Source of the DNA: Calditrichota bacterium
GTDB taxonomy: Bacteria > Calditrichota > Calditrichia > Calditrichales > Calditrichaceae
Length of the DNA stretch: 9,557 nt
Direction of reading: 5' to 3'
NCBI GenBank assembly: GCA_024278715.1
Contig: JAJRSN010000441.1
Location: 1-9,557, forward strand
Below the pieces are notes generated by a model. That model did no database searches and was not told the DNA's origin. It worked only from the letters and a program-made list of their open reading frames with translations. A program made the translations under genes and the position numbers. Position 1 is the stretch's first letter. Each line of letters starts with the position of its first letter. Below are positions 1-5,834 of this stretch, piece after piece.

Positions 1-65
1 AGCATAAAGCTCATTACAAGAAGAAAAAAAGATGTTTTTTGTTTTATGAATAATTTCTTTTTCAT
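1..65 (-). CDS. 5' fragment of a secreted or membrane protein, cut by the window edge
   Basis: On the minus strand an ATG at 65-63 opens a frame that stays open to the window edge (21 full codons). The N-terminus is a typical signal sequence: three lysines right after Met, further lysines at 8 and 10, then a hydrophobic stretch from about residue 13 (FFLLVMSFM). A GGAG ribosome binding site at 78-75 lies 9 nt upstream, and the start codon is only 4 nt beyond the TetR stop codon, so the two genes are almost certainly co-transcribed. What is seen is only a start signal and an export signal. By analogy with many TetR operons the product could be a TolC-like outer-membrane channel or a membrane-fusion protein of an efflux pump, but nothing in 21 residues proves that. 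Confidence 0.7.
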   Translation of the reverse strand, partial: MKKKLFIKQKTSFFLLVMSFM

Positions 66-69
66 CGTA

Positions 70-690
70 TTAGGCTCCGTTTAAATTTGTGAGACTTTTC
101 AAAAAAAGATCGAGCATATTGTCTGCCATTTCTTCCAGTTTAAAAACATCGGCGTCCAAAAAAATTTGCAAATACAAGCCGTCCAAAAGAGCAAGAAGCA
201 TGGAAGCGTAGTGATTGGTGTTTACCGGTCGAAACAGATTTTGCCGAATACCTTGTCGGAGGATATCGCTGATTAATTTTCGGTAATCTTCGTACATGGA
301 AATTAGGTTAAATCCTTCGGTTGACATTTTGAACAGATCGCGGGCGCCAGCCATCCAAAAGTCCATTACAATGCACATAAAGTCGCCGTTTTCGCGAATA
401 AAATCCACAAAATAGGTTTGAATGATCAATTTCAAGCGATCGACAGGGTGCGGAGTTTCTTTTAGCTTTTGTTGGAATGATTGATCCATTTGCTGAAATA
501 AATATTGAAATGTGGCGAAGAAGATTTCGTCTTTACTCGAAAAATATTCGTAAACAGTGCCTTTGCCTATTCCGGTTTCGCGGGCAATATCAATCATCTT
601 TGTTTTATTGAAACCGTTTTTGGCAAACACTCTGAGCGCCGCCCGAACGATTTGTTGTTGTTTTTCTTTACGATCAACTATTTTGGGCAT
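70..690 (-). CDS. TetR/AcrR-family transcriptional repressor
   Basis: A 206-residue protein of usual TetR length. Residues about 8-55 form the DNA-binding domain: a helix carrying QQIVRAALRVFAKNGFNKT, then the helix-turn-helix TKMIDIARETGIGKGTVYEYFSSKDEIF, which is very close to the family consensus (IA, GIGKGTVYEYF, SKDEIF). The rest is the variable, helical ligand-binding and dimerisation domain, rich in aromatic and Met residues, as expected for a hydrophobic ligand pocket. The ligand cannot be read from the sequence. The ATG at 690-688 has no strong Shine-Dalgarno. The gene is preceded by a TTGACA/TATCTT promoter and a palindromic operator, so autorepression is expected, and it is followed at once by a gene for an exported protein. 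TetR proteins in this arrangement usually control efflux or lipid-related genes; that role here is an inference. Confidence 0.93.
   Translation of the reverse strand: MPKIVDRKEKQQQIVRAALRVFAKNGFNKTKMIDIARETGIGKGTVYEYFSSKDEIFFATFQYLFQQMDQSFQQKLKETPHPVDRLKLIIQTYFVDFIRENGDFMCIVMDFWMAGARDLFKMSTEGFNLISMYEDYRKLISDILRQGIRQNLFRPVNTNHYASMLLALLDGLYLQIFLDADVFKLEEMADNMLDLFLKSLTNLNGA
75..78 (-). promoter_or_regulatory. Ribosome binding site for the leftward partial gene
   Basis: GGAG on the minus strand, 9 nt before the ATG at 65-63 and inside the last codons of the TetR gene. It supports the short partial gene at the left edge as real and as translated from the repressor's transcript. Confidence 0.6.
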
Positions 691-708
691 TGTTGCAACT
701 TTTATTTA

Positions 709-724
709 GACCGACCAGTCGGTC
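709..724. promoter_or_regulatory. TetR-type operator palindrome
   Basis: GACCGAC-CA-GTCGGTC: two perfect 7-bp arms (709-715 and 718-724) around a 2-bp centre. This GACCGAC/GTCGGTC pattern is a well-known operator type for TetR/AcrR-family proteins. It begins 2 nt downstream of the -10 box of the repressor promoter and ends 18 nt before the repressor's start codon, so a bound dimer would cover the transcription start. The natural reading is autorepression by the protein encoded at 70-690. Confidence 0.85.
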
Positions 725-726
725 AA

Positions 727-755
727 AAGATACGAAGATCGTTTTTTGATGTCAA
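727..755 (-). promoter_or_regulatory. Sigma-70-like promoter of the TetR operon
   Basis: On the minus strand there is a perfect -35 box TTGACA (755-750), a 17-nt spacer and a -10 box TATCTT (732-727, 4 of 6 matches to TATAAT). The predicted start near 719-721 falls inside the palindromic operator. Spacing and placement make this the best supported promoter in the window; it has not been tested. Confidence 0.75.
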
Positions 756-827
756 GTTGAAAAAGTTATTCTGAACAAAGTTCGGGAATGAGCATTCTTC
801 ACAATCACATTTCGACCGACGACTATT

Positions 828-856
828 TTGATTTTAATCTTAGCACTTTGTACATT
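828..856 (+). promoter_or_regulatory. Candidate promoter for the beta-barrel gene, framed by an inverted repeat
   Basis: TTGATT (828-833), a 17-nt spacer and TACATT (851-856), each 4 of 6 to consensus, about 90 nt before the start of the rightward beta-barrel gene. It is framed by an imperfect inverted repeat: CGACTATTTT (820-829) against AAAAGTAGTCG (857-867), 10 pairs with one bulged G. A single GACCGAC half-site identical to the TetR operator arm lies at 814-820. Such weak matches also occur by chance in AT-rich spacers, so this is only a candidate. Confidence 0.35.
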
Positions 857-953
857 AAAAGTAGTCGAGGAAGGGTAAAAACAGACAGATGCCGTTACTC
901 TTTCTTAAACATAAAATTTTTGAAATCACATTTTTTCAATATTCGGAGGAGCC

Positions 954-1733
954 ATGCGTTTTTTTATCGCCCTAATGATCGTATTCGTAAGTTTAGAATT
1001 GGCAACGGCTCAGTTTTTTGGAGCTATTTCAATCGATCGCCCCGGTTTCGGAAGCGCTTTTACGACGGTTAAAAAGAATCACTTTCAAATTGAGAGCGGA
1101 ATTTATTTTGAAAGGGATACTAAGTTTCCGGATAAACCAAATCTCGAACGGAAAAAATTGCAGTTTGCCAATACGCTCTTTCGCTATGGTCTCACAAAAT
1201 CATTTGAAGTGCGTCTCGGCAGTCAGTTCACCTATCAGCAGGATAAAACTCTCAATTCCAAAAGCAACATCGCGACTGTGGAAGGAGTATCGATCGGCGC
1301 CAAACTGAGAGCGTTTGAAAATAAGGGAATTATTCCCAATGCCTCAATAATGTTAAACGTGGGTTTACCAGTTGGTTCAAGACAGTTGGTGTCGAATTAT
1401 GTTGAACCCGGACTTACCGTTCTCGCCTCTCATCCGTTAAGCGAAGCCGCCAGATTTGAATATAATCTAGCGGTCAACTATCGCGGCGGGGATTATCTGG
1501 AATATTTTTACACATTTTCGTTAAATGTCGATTTTTCGCCGCGAACCACCGCTTTTATCGAAGTTGCGACCGTTGATCCCGACAACGCTCCGGCAAACGT
1601 GGTTTTTGACGGCGGCATAAGTTTGTTATTAAAGCGGAATTTAGCTTTCGATATTTACGGCGGAAAGGGATTGAACAAAGAAGCCCCCGACTGGTTCGTA
1701 AGCGTGGGCGGCGGAATTCGCTTACCCCGCTAA
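954..1733 (+). CDS. Outer-membrane beta-barrel protein, Phenol_MetA_deg-like
   Basis: A 259-residue exported protein. Residues 1-19 are a signal peptide (hydrophobic core IALMIVFVSLELA, cleavage expected after ATA before Gln20). The mature part is made of alternating strands with frequent aromatic residues and Gly-rich turns, for example FEVRLGSQFTYQQ, GVSIGAKLRAF and ASIMLNVGLPVG. It ends with a strand pair, NLAFDIYGGKGLNKEAPDWFVSVGGGIRLP, typical of the outer-membrane family named after the MetA pathway of phenol degradation (PF13557). Despite that name, the substrate of most members is unknown, and no substrate is claimed here. GGAGGA at 945-950 lies 3 nt before the ATG. The gene points away from the TetR operon and is followed by a 107-nt spacer before kdsA, so it is probably its own transcription unit. 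Confidence 0.75.
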   Translation: MRFFIALMIVFVSLELATAQFFGAISIDRPGFGSAFTTVKKNHFQIESGIYFERDTKFPDKPNLERKKLQFANTLFRYGLTKSFEVRLGSQFTYQQDKTLNSKSNIATVEGVSIGAKLRAFENKGIIPNASIMLNVGLPVGSRQLVSNYVEPGLTVLASHPLSEAARFEYNLAVNYRGGDYLEYFYTFSLNVDFSPRTTAFIEVATVDPDNAPANVVFDGGISLLLKRNLAFDIYGGKGLNKEAPDWFVSVGGGIRLPR

Positions 1734-1763
1734 GATAATTAACTTAGTATCAAATCTAATTTT

Positions 1764-1792
1764 TTGAATCGATAGCGTAATTCCTTTAAATT
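1764..1792 (+). promoter_or_regulatory. Candidate promoter of kdsA
   Basis: TTGAAT (1764-1769), a 17-nt spacer and TAAATT (1787-1792), each 4 of 6 to the sigma-70 boxes. This would give a leader of about 40 nt before the kdsA start. The match is modest and lies in AT-rich DNA, so confidence is low. Confidence 0.33.
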
Positions 1793-1840
1793 TGAATTTT
1801 TCGGATATAAAAGGATTTTGACAAATAATCGGAGGCATAG

Positions 1841-2713
1841 ATGCGAACAGTAAAGGTAGGGGATATTCTAATCGGCGAAGGGAATCCTTTGGCTTTGATT
1901 GCCGGACCCTGCGTAATCGAATCGGAAAAGATTGTAATGGAAACCGCCGAAAGTGTGAAACGAATTGCCGAGCGGGTGGGCATGCCCCTTATTTTTAAAT
2001 CGTCGTACTTAAAAGACAATCGTTCGTCGTCAAAAAGCTATCAGGGACCCGGCGTCGAAGAGGGATTGCGAATTCTTCAAAAGGTTAAAGAGACTTTCGA
2101 TATTCCGGTGTTATCCGACATCCACGACCGGCATGACGCCCAAGCCTGCGCCGAGGTGTTGGATGTTATTCAGGTTCCCGCTTTTCTTTCCATGCAAACC
2201 TCTTTGCTGCTGGCGGTGGCGCGCACCGGCAAGGTAATCAACGTGAAAAAGGGTCAGTTTCTTGCCGCTTCGGATATGCAGACGGCTATTAATAAAATCA
2301 CCGGCGAGGGCAACGATCAGATTTTGTTGACCGAACGCGGCTCGTTTTTCGGTTATCATAATCTGATTATGGACATGCGCAATTTGAAAGTAATGCGCGA
2401 TTTGGGCTATCCCGTGGTGTTGGATCCCACGCATTCCATTCGCAAATACGGAGTGAGCAGCAGCGACAGACGCGGGGGAGCAAAGGAGTTTATTTTTAGC
2501 CTGACTCGCGCCGGAGTGGCTGCTGGTGTGGACGCTCTCTTTATCGAAACGCATCCCGATTGCGACGGCGCGCTGTGCGACGCCGCGAGCATGCTGCCGC
2601 TGCAAAAACTGGAAGAACTGCTCAGGCAGGCTAAAGAAATTGACGAGTTGATTAAACCCCATTTGCCGAATGACGAAAAAGGGATTTACGATTACAAAAA
2701 CTACCCGAAATAG
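1841..2713 (+). CDS. kdsA: 3-deoxy-8-phosphooctulonate (Kdo-8-P) synthase, metal-dependent type
   Basis: A 290-residue cytoplasmic TIM-barrel enzyme that joins arabinose-5-phosphate and phosphoenolpyruvate to form Kdo-8-phosphate, the second step of Kdo synthesis. Signatures are LIAGPCVIES (residues 19-28), KDNRSS (58-63), LSDIHD (91-96), INVKKGQF (133-140), LTERGSFFGY (163-172), DPTHS (195-199) and FIETHPD (234-240). Cys24, His198, Glu236 and Asp247 match the four metal ligands of the Aquifex aeolicus enzyme, so this belongs to the metal-dependent class; the metal-free E. coli class has Asn at the Cys position. The KxNRSS motif separates it from related DAHP synthases. Oddity: the usual RQTD motif after PAFL reads MQTS (residues 118-121), so a conserved substrate-binding arginine is replaced. 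GGAGG at 1831-1835 lies 5 nt before the ATG. kdsC and kdsD downstream support the assignment. Confidence 0.95.
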   Translation: MRTVKVGDILIGEGNPLALIAGPCVIESEKIVMETAESVKRIAERVGMPLIFKSSYLKDNRSSSKSYQGPGVEEGLRILQKVKETFDIPVLSDIHDRHDAQACAEVLDVIQVPAFLSMQTSLLLAVARTGKVINVKKGQFLAASDMQTAINKITGEGNDQILLTERGSFFGYHNLIMDMRNLKVMRDLGYPVVLDPTHSIRKYGVSSSDRRGGAKEFIFSLTRAGVAAGVDALFIETHPDCDGALCDAASMLPLQKLEELLRQAKEIDELIKPHLPNDEKGIYDYKNYPK

Positions 2714-2831
2714 CGAAGATTGCGGTTCAATTTTTCGAAATAAAAAAATATTTTATTAGCGGCGTACCCGATTTGCCGTGCTGCATTTGATTTTGGAACC
2801 GAATAAATAAACCATCAAAAGGAGACGACTT
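2714..2831. other. Spacer between kdsA and the transporter gene
   Basis: A 118-nt AT-rich spacer with no credible gene. TTCAAT-N17-TATTTT (2726-2754) is a very weak promoter candidate. AAAAGGAG at 2817-2824 is a good ribosome binding site 7 nt before the GTG start of the transporter. No GC-rich terminator hairpin with a T-run is present, so read-through from kdsA is possible. Confidence 0.5.
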
Positions 2832-4157
2832 GTGAAAGAATCCGGATTAAGCTGGAAATTTCCGAGAGAATTTTGGGTGGCAAATAGTATTGAGTTGTTC
2901 GAGCGAGCCGCCTATTACGGAATGTTTATTGTGTTGGCGGTCTATTTAACGCGGGAAGTTGGTTATACGGATGTGGAAACGGGCTGGGTGACCGGGTTGT
3001 TTGCGTCGCTGATCTACATGGCGCCCACCTTTACCGGAACCCTTTCCGATAAGATGGGTTTTCGTCAGGCTTTGATTTTGGCGTTTGGTTTGCTTTCGGG
3101 CGGATATTTTTTACTCGGATTATTTCCCACCAAACTGACGGCGGTAACCGCTTTATCTTTGATTATGCTCGGCGGTTCCTTTGTAAAACCCATTATCACC
3201 GGAACGGTCGCTAAGGCTTCGGACGAAAAGAATCGGGCGCGCGCCTATTCGATTTTTTACATGATGGTGAATATCGGGGCTTTCCTCGGTAAAACCATTG
3301 CCAAGCCTTTGCGCGTTGATTTGGGTCTGCGTTACATAAATTTTTACGCCGCGGCAATGGCGTTTGTAGCATTGATTATTGTCTATTTTCTTTACCGCGA
3401 TATCGACACCACCGGCAAAGGAAAGAGTTTAAAAGAGGCTCTTGCCGGTCTGGTGCGCGTCCTTAAAAATATTCGCTTTATGGCGTTAATTTCGATCGTC
3501 GCCGGATTCTGGGCGATTCAACATCAGCTTTACGCCACCATGCCCAAATACACTCTGCGGTTGGTCGGCGAACATGCCTCTCCGGAATGGCTGGCGAATA
3601 TCAATCCTTTTGTTGTGGTAATATTTGTAGTGCCTGTCACCCATCTTGTGCGAAAAATCAAACCGGTCAGTTCCATCGGCATCGCTTTATTGATTATTCC
3701 GTTTTCAGCGTTGGCTATCGCTTTAAGTCCGGTTTTAGCTTCCGTTGCCGGAGATCAGGTTTCAATTTTCGGACTGTTTACTTTACACCCCATAACCGTA
3801 AGCCTAATTTTCGGAATTGCGCTTCAGGGACTTGCGGAGACCTTTCTTTCGCCGCGCTTTCTGGAATACGCTTCAAAGCAGGCGCCCAAGGGAGAAGAAG
3901 GGCTTTATCTCGGATATTCGCATTTGACCACTTTTTTTGCCAATTTGTTCGCCTTTGTTTCCAGCGGATATTTGCTGGATAAATTTTGTCCCGATCCGCG
4001 AACCCTTTCTCCCGAACAAATGTCAACCGCTTATGAACATTCCTATTACATCTGGTATTTTTACGCCGCAGTAGGTTTGCTGGCGTTTTTACTGCTGATG
4101 GTTTATAAAATTATCTGCGACCGGATAGATAAAAAAAGAGCGGCGGCAATGAGCTGA
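2832..4157 (+). CDS. POT/PTR-family proton-coupled transporter (likely oligopeptide)
   Basis: A 441-residue inner-membrane protein of the major facilitator fold with many hydrophobic helices. POT-family marks are present: the proton-coupling motif ExxER on helix 1 (Glu21, Glu24, Arg25, then AAYYG), the helix-4 lysine in SFVKP (Lys119), the signature FYMMVNIGAF (142-151), and the helix-10 glutamate in LAETFLSP (Glu336). In studied POT carriers these acidic and basic residues couple proton entry to di- and tripeptide uptake. GTLSDKMGFRQA (69-80) is the loop motif between helices 2 and 3. The length is slightly below the usual 450-500. It starts at GTG 2832 behind AAAAGGAG; no better in-frame start fits that site. 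It sits between kdsA and kdsC, so the substrate might relate to cell-envelope material, but di/tripeptides are the family default. The substrate is not shown by sequence. Confidence 0.82.
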   Translation: MKESGLSWKFPREFWVANSIELFERAAYYGMFIVLAVYLTREVGYTDVETGWVTGLFASLIYMAPTFTGTLSDKMGFRQALILAFGLLSGGYFLLGLFPTKLTAVTALSLIMLGGSFVKPIITGTVAKASDEKNRARAYSIFYMMVNIGAFLGKTIAKPLRVDLGLRYINFYAAAMAFVALIIVYFLYRDIDTTGKGKSLKEALAGLVRVLKNIRFMALISIVAGFWAIQHQLYATMPKYTLRLVGEHASPEWLANINPFVVVIFVVPVTHLVRKIKPVSSIGIALLIIPFSALAIALSPVLASVAGDQVSIFGLFTLHPITVSLIFGIALQGLAETFLSPRFLEYASKQAPKGEEGLYLGYSHLTTFFANLFAFVSSGYLLDKFCPDPRTLSPEQMSTAYEHSYYIWYFYAAVGLLAFLLLMVYKIICDRIDKKRAAAMS

Positions 4158-4168
4158 GTTTGTGAATT

Positions 4169-4203
4169 GATCCGATCCGAAAATTGCCGTTTCGGGCGGA
4201 ATC
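4169..4203 (+). repeat. Hairpin just after the transporter stop codon
   Basis: The core stem is CCGAAA (4177-4182) with TTTCGG (4190-4195) around a 7-nt loop, extended by TCCG (4171-4174) with CGGA (4197-4200) and by GA with TC at the base, across small bulges. No T-run follows, so it is not a standard intrinsic terminator; it could stabilise the upstream mRNA end. Confidence 0.5.
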
Positions 4204-4226
4204 GTAAAAGGTCGCGTCCGCACATC

Positions 4227-4265
4227 CGCTCCGGCATTAAAGATGGTTCGGAAAACGCCGGAGCG
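4227..4265 (+). repeat. Perfect 9-bp GC-rich inverted repeat
   Basis: CGCTCCGGC (4227-4235) and GCCGGAGCG (4257-4265) are exact reverse complements around a 21-nt loop. This is the strongest stem in any spacer of the window. No T-tract follows, so a simple terminator is unlikely. It may be part of a structured RNA or a repetitive extragenic element. Confidence 0.6.
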
Positions 4266-4367
4266 ACACGGATCGATAAATCAGTGGTTGTTGAGCTGAA
4301 TATGATTTTCAGACGCAGTCCGGACGATTTGCCGATTTTAACGGGAAATCATCCCATTCTTAAAAGG

Positions 4368-4396
4368 TTGAATTGTTTAAGAAATTTGCCTAATAT
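4368..4396 (+). promoter_or_regulatory. Candidate promoter of the kdsC-kdsD-lpt operon
   Basis: TTGAAT (4368-4373), a 17-nt spacer and TAATAT (4391-4396), each 4 of 6 to the sigma-70 boxes, giving a leader of roughly 28 nt before the first kdsC ATG. It is the only reasonable promoter I see for the tightly packed gene run that starts at kdsC. It has not been tested. Confidence 0.42.
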
Positions 4397-4430
4397 CTTT
4401 TTAAGTTGTTGCATTAAATAAAGCAAAATA

Positions 4431-4952
4431 ATGTCCATGCGAAAAAAATTATCGCAAATTAAAATGGTTTTAATGGATGTTGACGGGGTGTTGACTTCGG
4501 GCGAAATTATTTACACCGCATCGGGCGACGAACTTAAAATGTTTAATGTCCAGGACGGAATGGGCATTACTCTGGCTAAAATGGGCGGACTAAAAACGGG
4601 AATCATTACCGGCAGAGTTTCCGATCTGGTTCGACGCCGCGCCGAAGAATTGAAATTTGACGTAATTTCGCAGGGCAGCTTTGAAAAACTGCCGGAATAC
4701 GAAAAAATCAAACAGCAATTCGGGCTGTCCGACGAACAGATTTGTTATATTGGCGACGACATCCTCGATATTCCAATTTTGAAAAGAGTCGGTTTTAGCG
4801 TTGCCGTGGCTAACGCCAGAGATGAGGTCAAAGCGATGTGCGATTATATTACAGTCGCCGAAGGCGGCAAAGGGGCGGTGCGCGAAGTGATCGATAAAAT
4901 TCTCAAATGGCAAAATAAATTGCATCAACTCATCGAAGACTTGTCAAAGTAA
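4431..4952 (+). CDS. kdsC: Kdo-8-phosphate phosphatase (HAD superfamily)
   Basis: A 173-residue cytoplasmic phosphatase that releases phosphate from Kdo-8-phosphate to give Kdo. It has the usual stand-alone KdsC length. HAD motifs are MDVDGVLTSG (Asp16 the nucleophile, Asp18 the acid/base), ITGR (59-62), Lys86 in the FEKL stretch, and IGDDILD (107-113) with Mg-binding Asp109/Asp110. EGGKGAVREV (144-153) is a C-terminal signature of KdsC, and FNVQDGMGI (38-46) is the typical cap-less core region. Two in-frame ATGs lie at 4431 and 4437; neither has a clear Shine-Dalgarno, and the first is chosen by convention. It starts the compact operon leading to kdsD and lptC, 30 nt ahead of the next gene. 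Confusion with a sugar-nucleotide phosphatase of the same fold is possible, but the context fits KdsC. Confidence 0.93.
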   Translation: MSMRKKLSQIKMVLMDVDGVLTSGEIIYTASGDELKMFNVQDGMGITLAKMGGLKTGIITGRVSDLVRRRAEELKFDVISQGSFEKLPEYEKIKQQFGLSDEQICYIGDDILDIPILKRVGFSVAVANARDEVKAMCDYITVAEGGKGAVREVIDKILKWQNKLHQLIEDLSK

Positions 4953-4982
4953 TTAACAGCGGTTTAATAAAGGCAAATACTC

Positions 4983-5834
4983 ATGCTTGCCAACAAAAAT
5001 AATTTGTACTTGATTCTGATTTTTCTTTTTGTTCTCCAGTTTACACAGCTTTCCGCTCAGTTGCGCGTGGCTATCGGAAATTTTGAAAATCAAACCGATG
5101 AAGTTTTGCTGGATTCGTGGGAAAGAAATCTGCCCGATTATTTAGGCGTTGAACTTGGGGAAAGCTCTTCTATTGTTCTTTTGGAGCGTAATCGTCTAAA
5201 TGAAATTTTCAAAGAAATGAATCTGGTTTTAAGCGGGTTTGTGGAAGATTCGTCCCTTGTGGAAAAGATAGGCAAATTAGCCGGAGCAGATGTTTTGATC
5301 AGCGGGGTTCTGACAAAGGTCGAAAATCATTATGTGATTTTAGCTCATTTAACGCGCGTAAAAACGGGCGAAGTCTGGGTCGAGCGAGTGGAAGCTCCCG
5401 ACAATAAAAATTTCCGAAAAATGGTTAAGTTGTTGGGAAACAACATCCGCTTCCGTTTGACCGGCGAGGGCTCCTACCGAACGAGTCAATCGCTGAATCG
5501 TTATCCCACTTTTTACTTTCTGGGCGCCGCCGTTTTAAGCGGAGTCGCCGCGGCTACTCTGTTCAACAATTACCGCACGGCTTACGATGATTACCACAAC
5601 ATTAGCGATCTGGATAAATTCGATACTTTTTACGATAAAGCCAATCGGCTGCACAAATGGTCTAACGCCATGTTTTTTATTGCCGGCAGCAGCCTTTTGG
5701 GAGCCACCGTTTGCTGGATTAAAAATATAACCCGCTCCGATCTGAAAGCGGGCTCCGATAAGTCTGTTACCTTTAATCAAAAGTTTTACTGGAAACCGGG
5801 CGAGGTGAAATTTGCGCTTACTATTCACTTCTAA
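4983..5834 (+). CDS. Exported CsgG/FlgO-like protein with a C-terminal hydrophobic hairpin
   Basis: A 283-residue protein with a signal peptide (residues 1-25, cleavage after LSA before Gln26) and no lipobox cysteine. Residues 27-160 resemble the CsgG/FlgO/TolB-N type of alpha-beta domain: RVAIGNFENQTDE, then IVLLERNRLNEIFKEMN, KLAGADVLISGVLTKVENHYVI and TRVKTGEVW. That order (strand, ERxRL helix, GAD-ISG strand, TGE-W) is characteristic. Residues about 176-195 and 227-246 are two hydrophobic segments joined by a Tyr/Asp-rich linker (YRTAYDDYHNISDLDKF). CsgG itself is a 36-strand secretion pore and a lipoprotein; this protein lacks the lipid anchor, so it is a relative and not an orthologue. 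AAAGG at 4969-4973 lies 9 nt before the ATG. Its end overlaps the next gene by 23 nt. Function unknown; an envelope role is inferred from the neighbours. Confidence 0.68.
   Translation: MLANKNNLYLILIFLFVLQFTQLSAQLRVAIGNFENQTDEVLLDSWERNLPDYLGVELGESSSIVLLERNRLNEIFKEMNLVLSGFVEDSSLVEKIGKLAGADVLISGVLTKVENHYVILAHLTRVKTGEVWVERVEAPDNKNFRKMVKLLGNNIRFRLTGEGSYRTSQSLNRYPTFYFLGAAVLSGVAAATLFNNYRTAYDDYHNISDLDKFDTFYDKANRLHKWSNAMFFIAGSSLLGATVCWIKNITRSDLKAGSDKSVTFNQKFYWKPGEVKFALTIHF
5803..5807 (+). promoter_or_regulatory. Ribosome binding site fixing a TTG start
   Basis: AGGTG, within GAGGTGA (5802-5808), lies just before TTG 5812. The frame has a stop codon (TGA 5806-5808) two codons before TTG and no in-frame ATG near the N-terminus, so this site supports TTG 5812 as the start that yields a complete lipoprotein signal peptide. 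Confidence 0.6.

Larger units (their letters stand above)
4158..4430. other. 273-nt spacer with coding-like composition and several hairpins
   Basis: This stretch separates the transporter from kdsC. Its first 200 nt are clearly richer in GC than the other spacers. A frame open from TTG 4167 to 4421 (84 codons) has no ribosome binding site, no recognisable motif and an Arg/Ser-rich composition, so I do not call it a gene. It holds a hairpin at 4169-4203, a perfect 9-bp inverted repeat at 4227-4265 and a weaker hairpin at 4326-4350. Its last 65 nt become AT-rich and carry a candidate promoter. It could be a decayed gene, a structured leader or small RNA, or plain spacer. Confidence 0.45.

Noticed and set aside
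24..40. A-run/T-run hairpin as terminator of the TetR gene
   Set aside because: It lies within the signal-peptide codons of the next gene in the same operon and contains no GC stem.
788..1072. 94-codon frame upstream of and overlapping the beta-barrel gene
   Set aside because: It overlaps the signal-peptide region of the supported gene in another frame and has no family-like features.
1818..1823. Perfect TTGACA just upstream of kdsA
   Set aside because: It lies 8 nt before the ribosome binding site, so a -10 box and start would fall inside the kdsA coding region; not usable for full-length kdsA.
2111..2662. 183-codon open frame on the minus strand inside kdsA
   Set aside because: It lies wholly antisense to a well-supported enzyme gene, is His/Gln-rich, has no ribosome binding site or known motif, and is best explained as a shadow of kdsA codon usage.
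2739..2757. A/T-only stem AATAAAA...TTTTATT after kdsA as terminator
   Set aside because: It contains no G-C pair and no following T-run; such stems are too weak and common in AT-rich DNA.
2723..2801. CGGTTC / GAACCG inverted repeat in the spacer before the transporter
   Set aside because: Only 6 bp with a 67-nt loop and no extension; expected by chance.
4167..4421. 84-codon frame from TTG in the spacer before kdsC
   Set aside because: No ribosome binding site, no signal peptide or motif, Arg/Ser-rich low-quality composition; kept only as a possible relic in the spacer entry.
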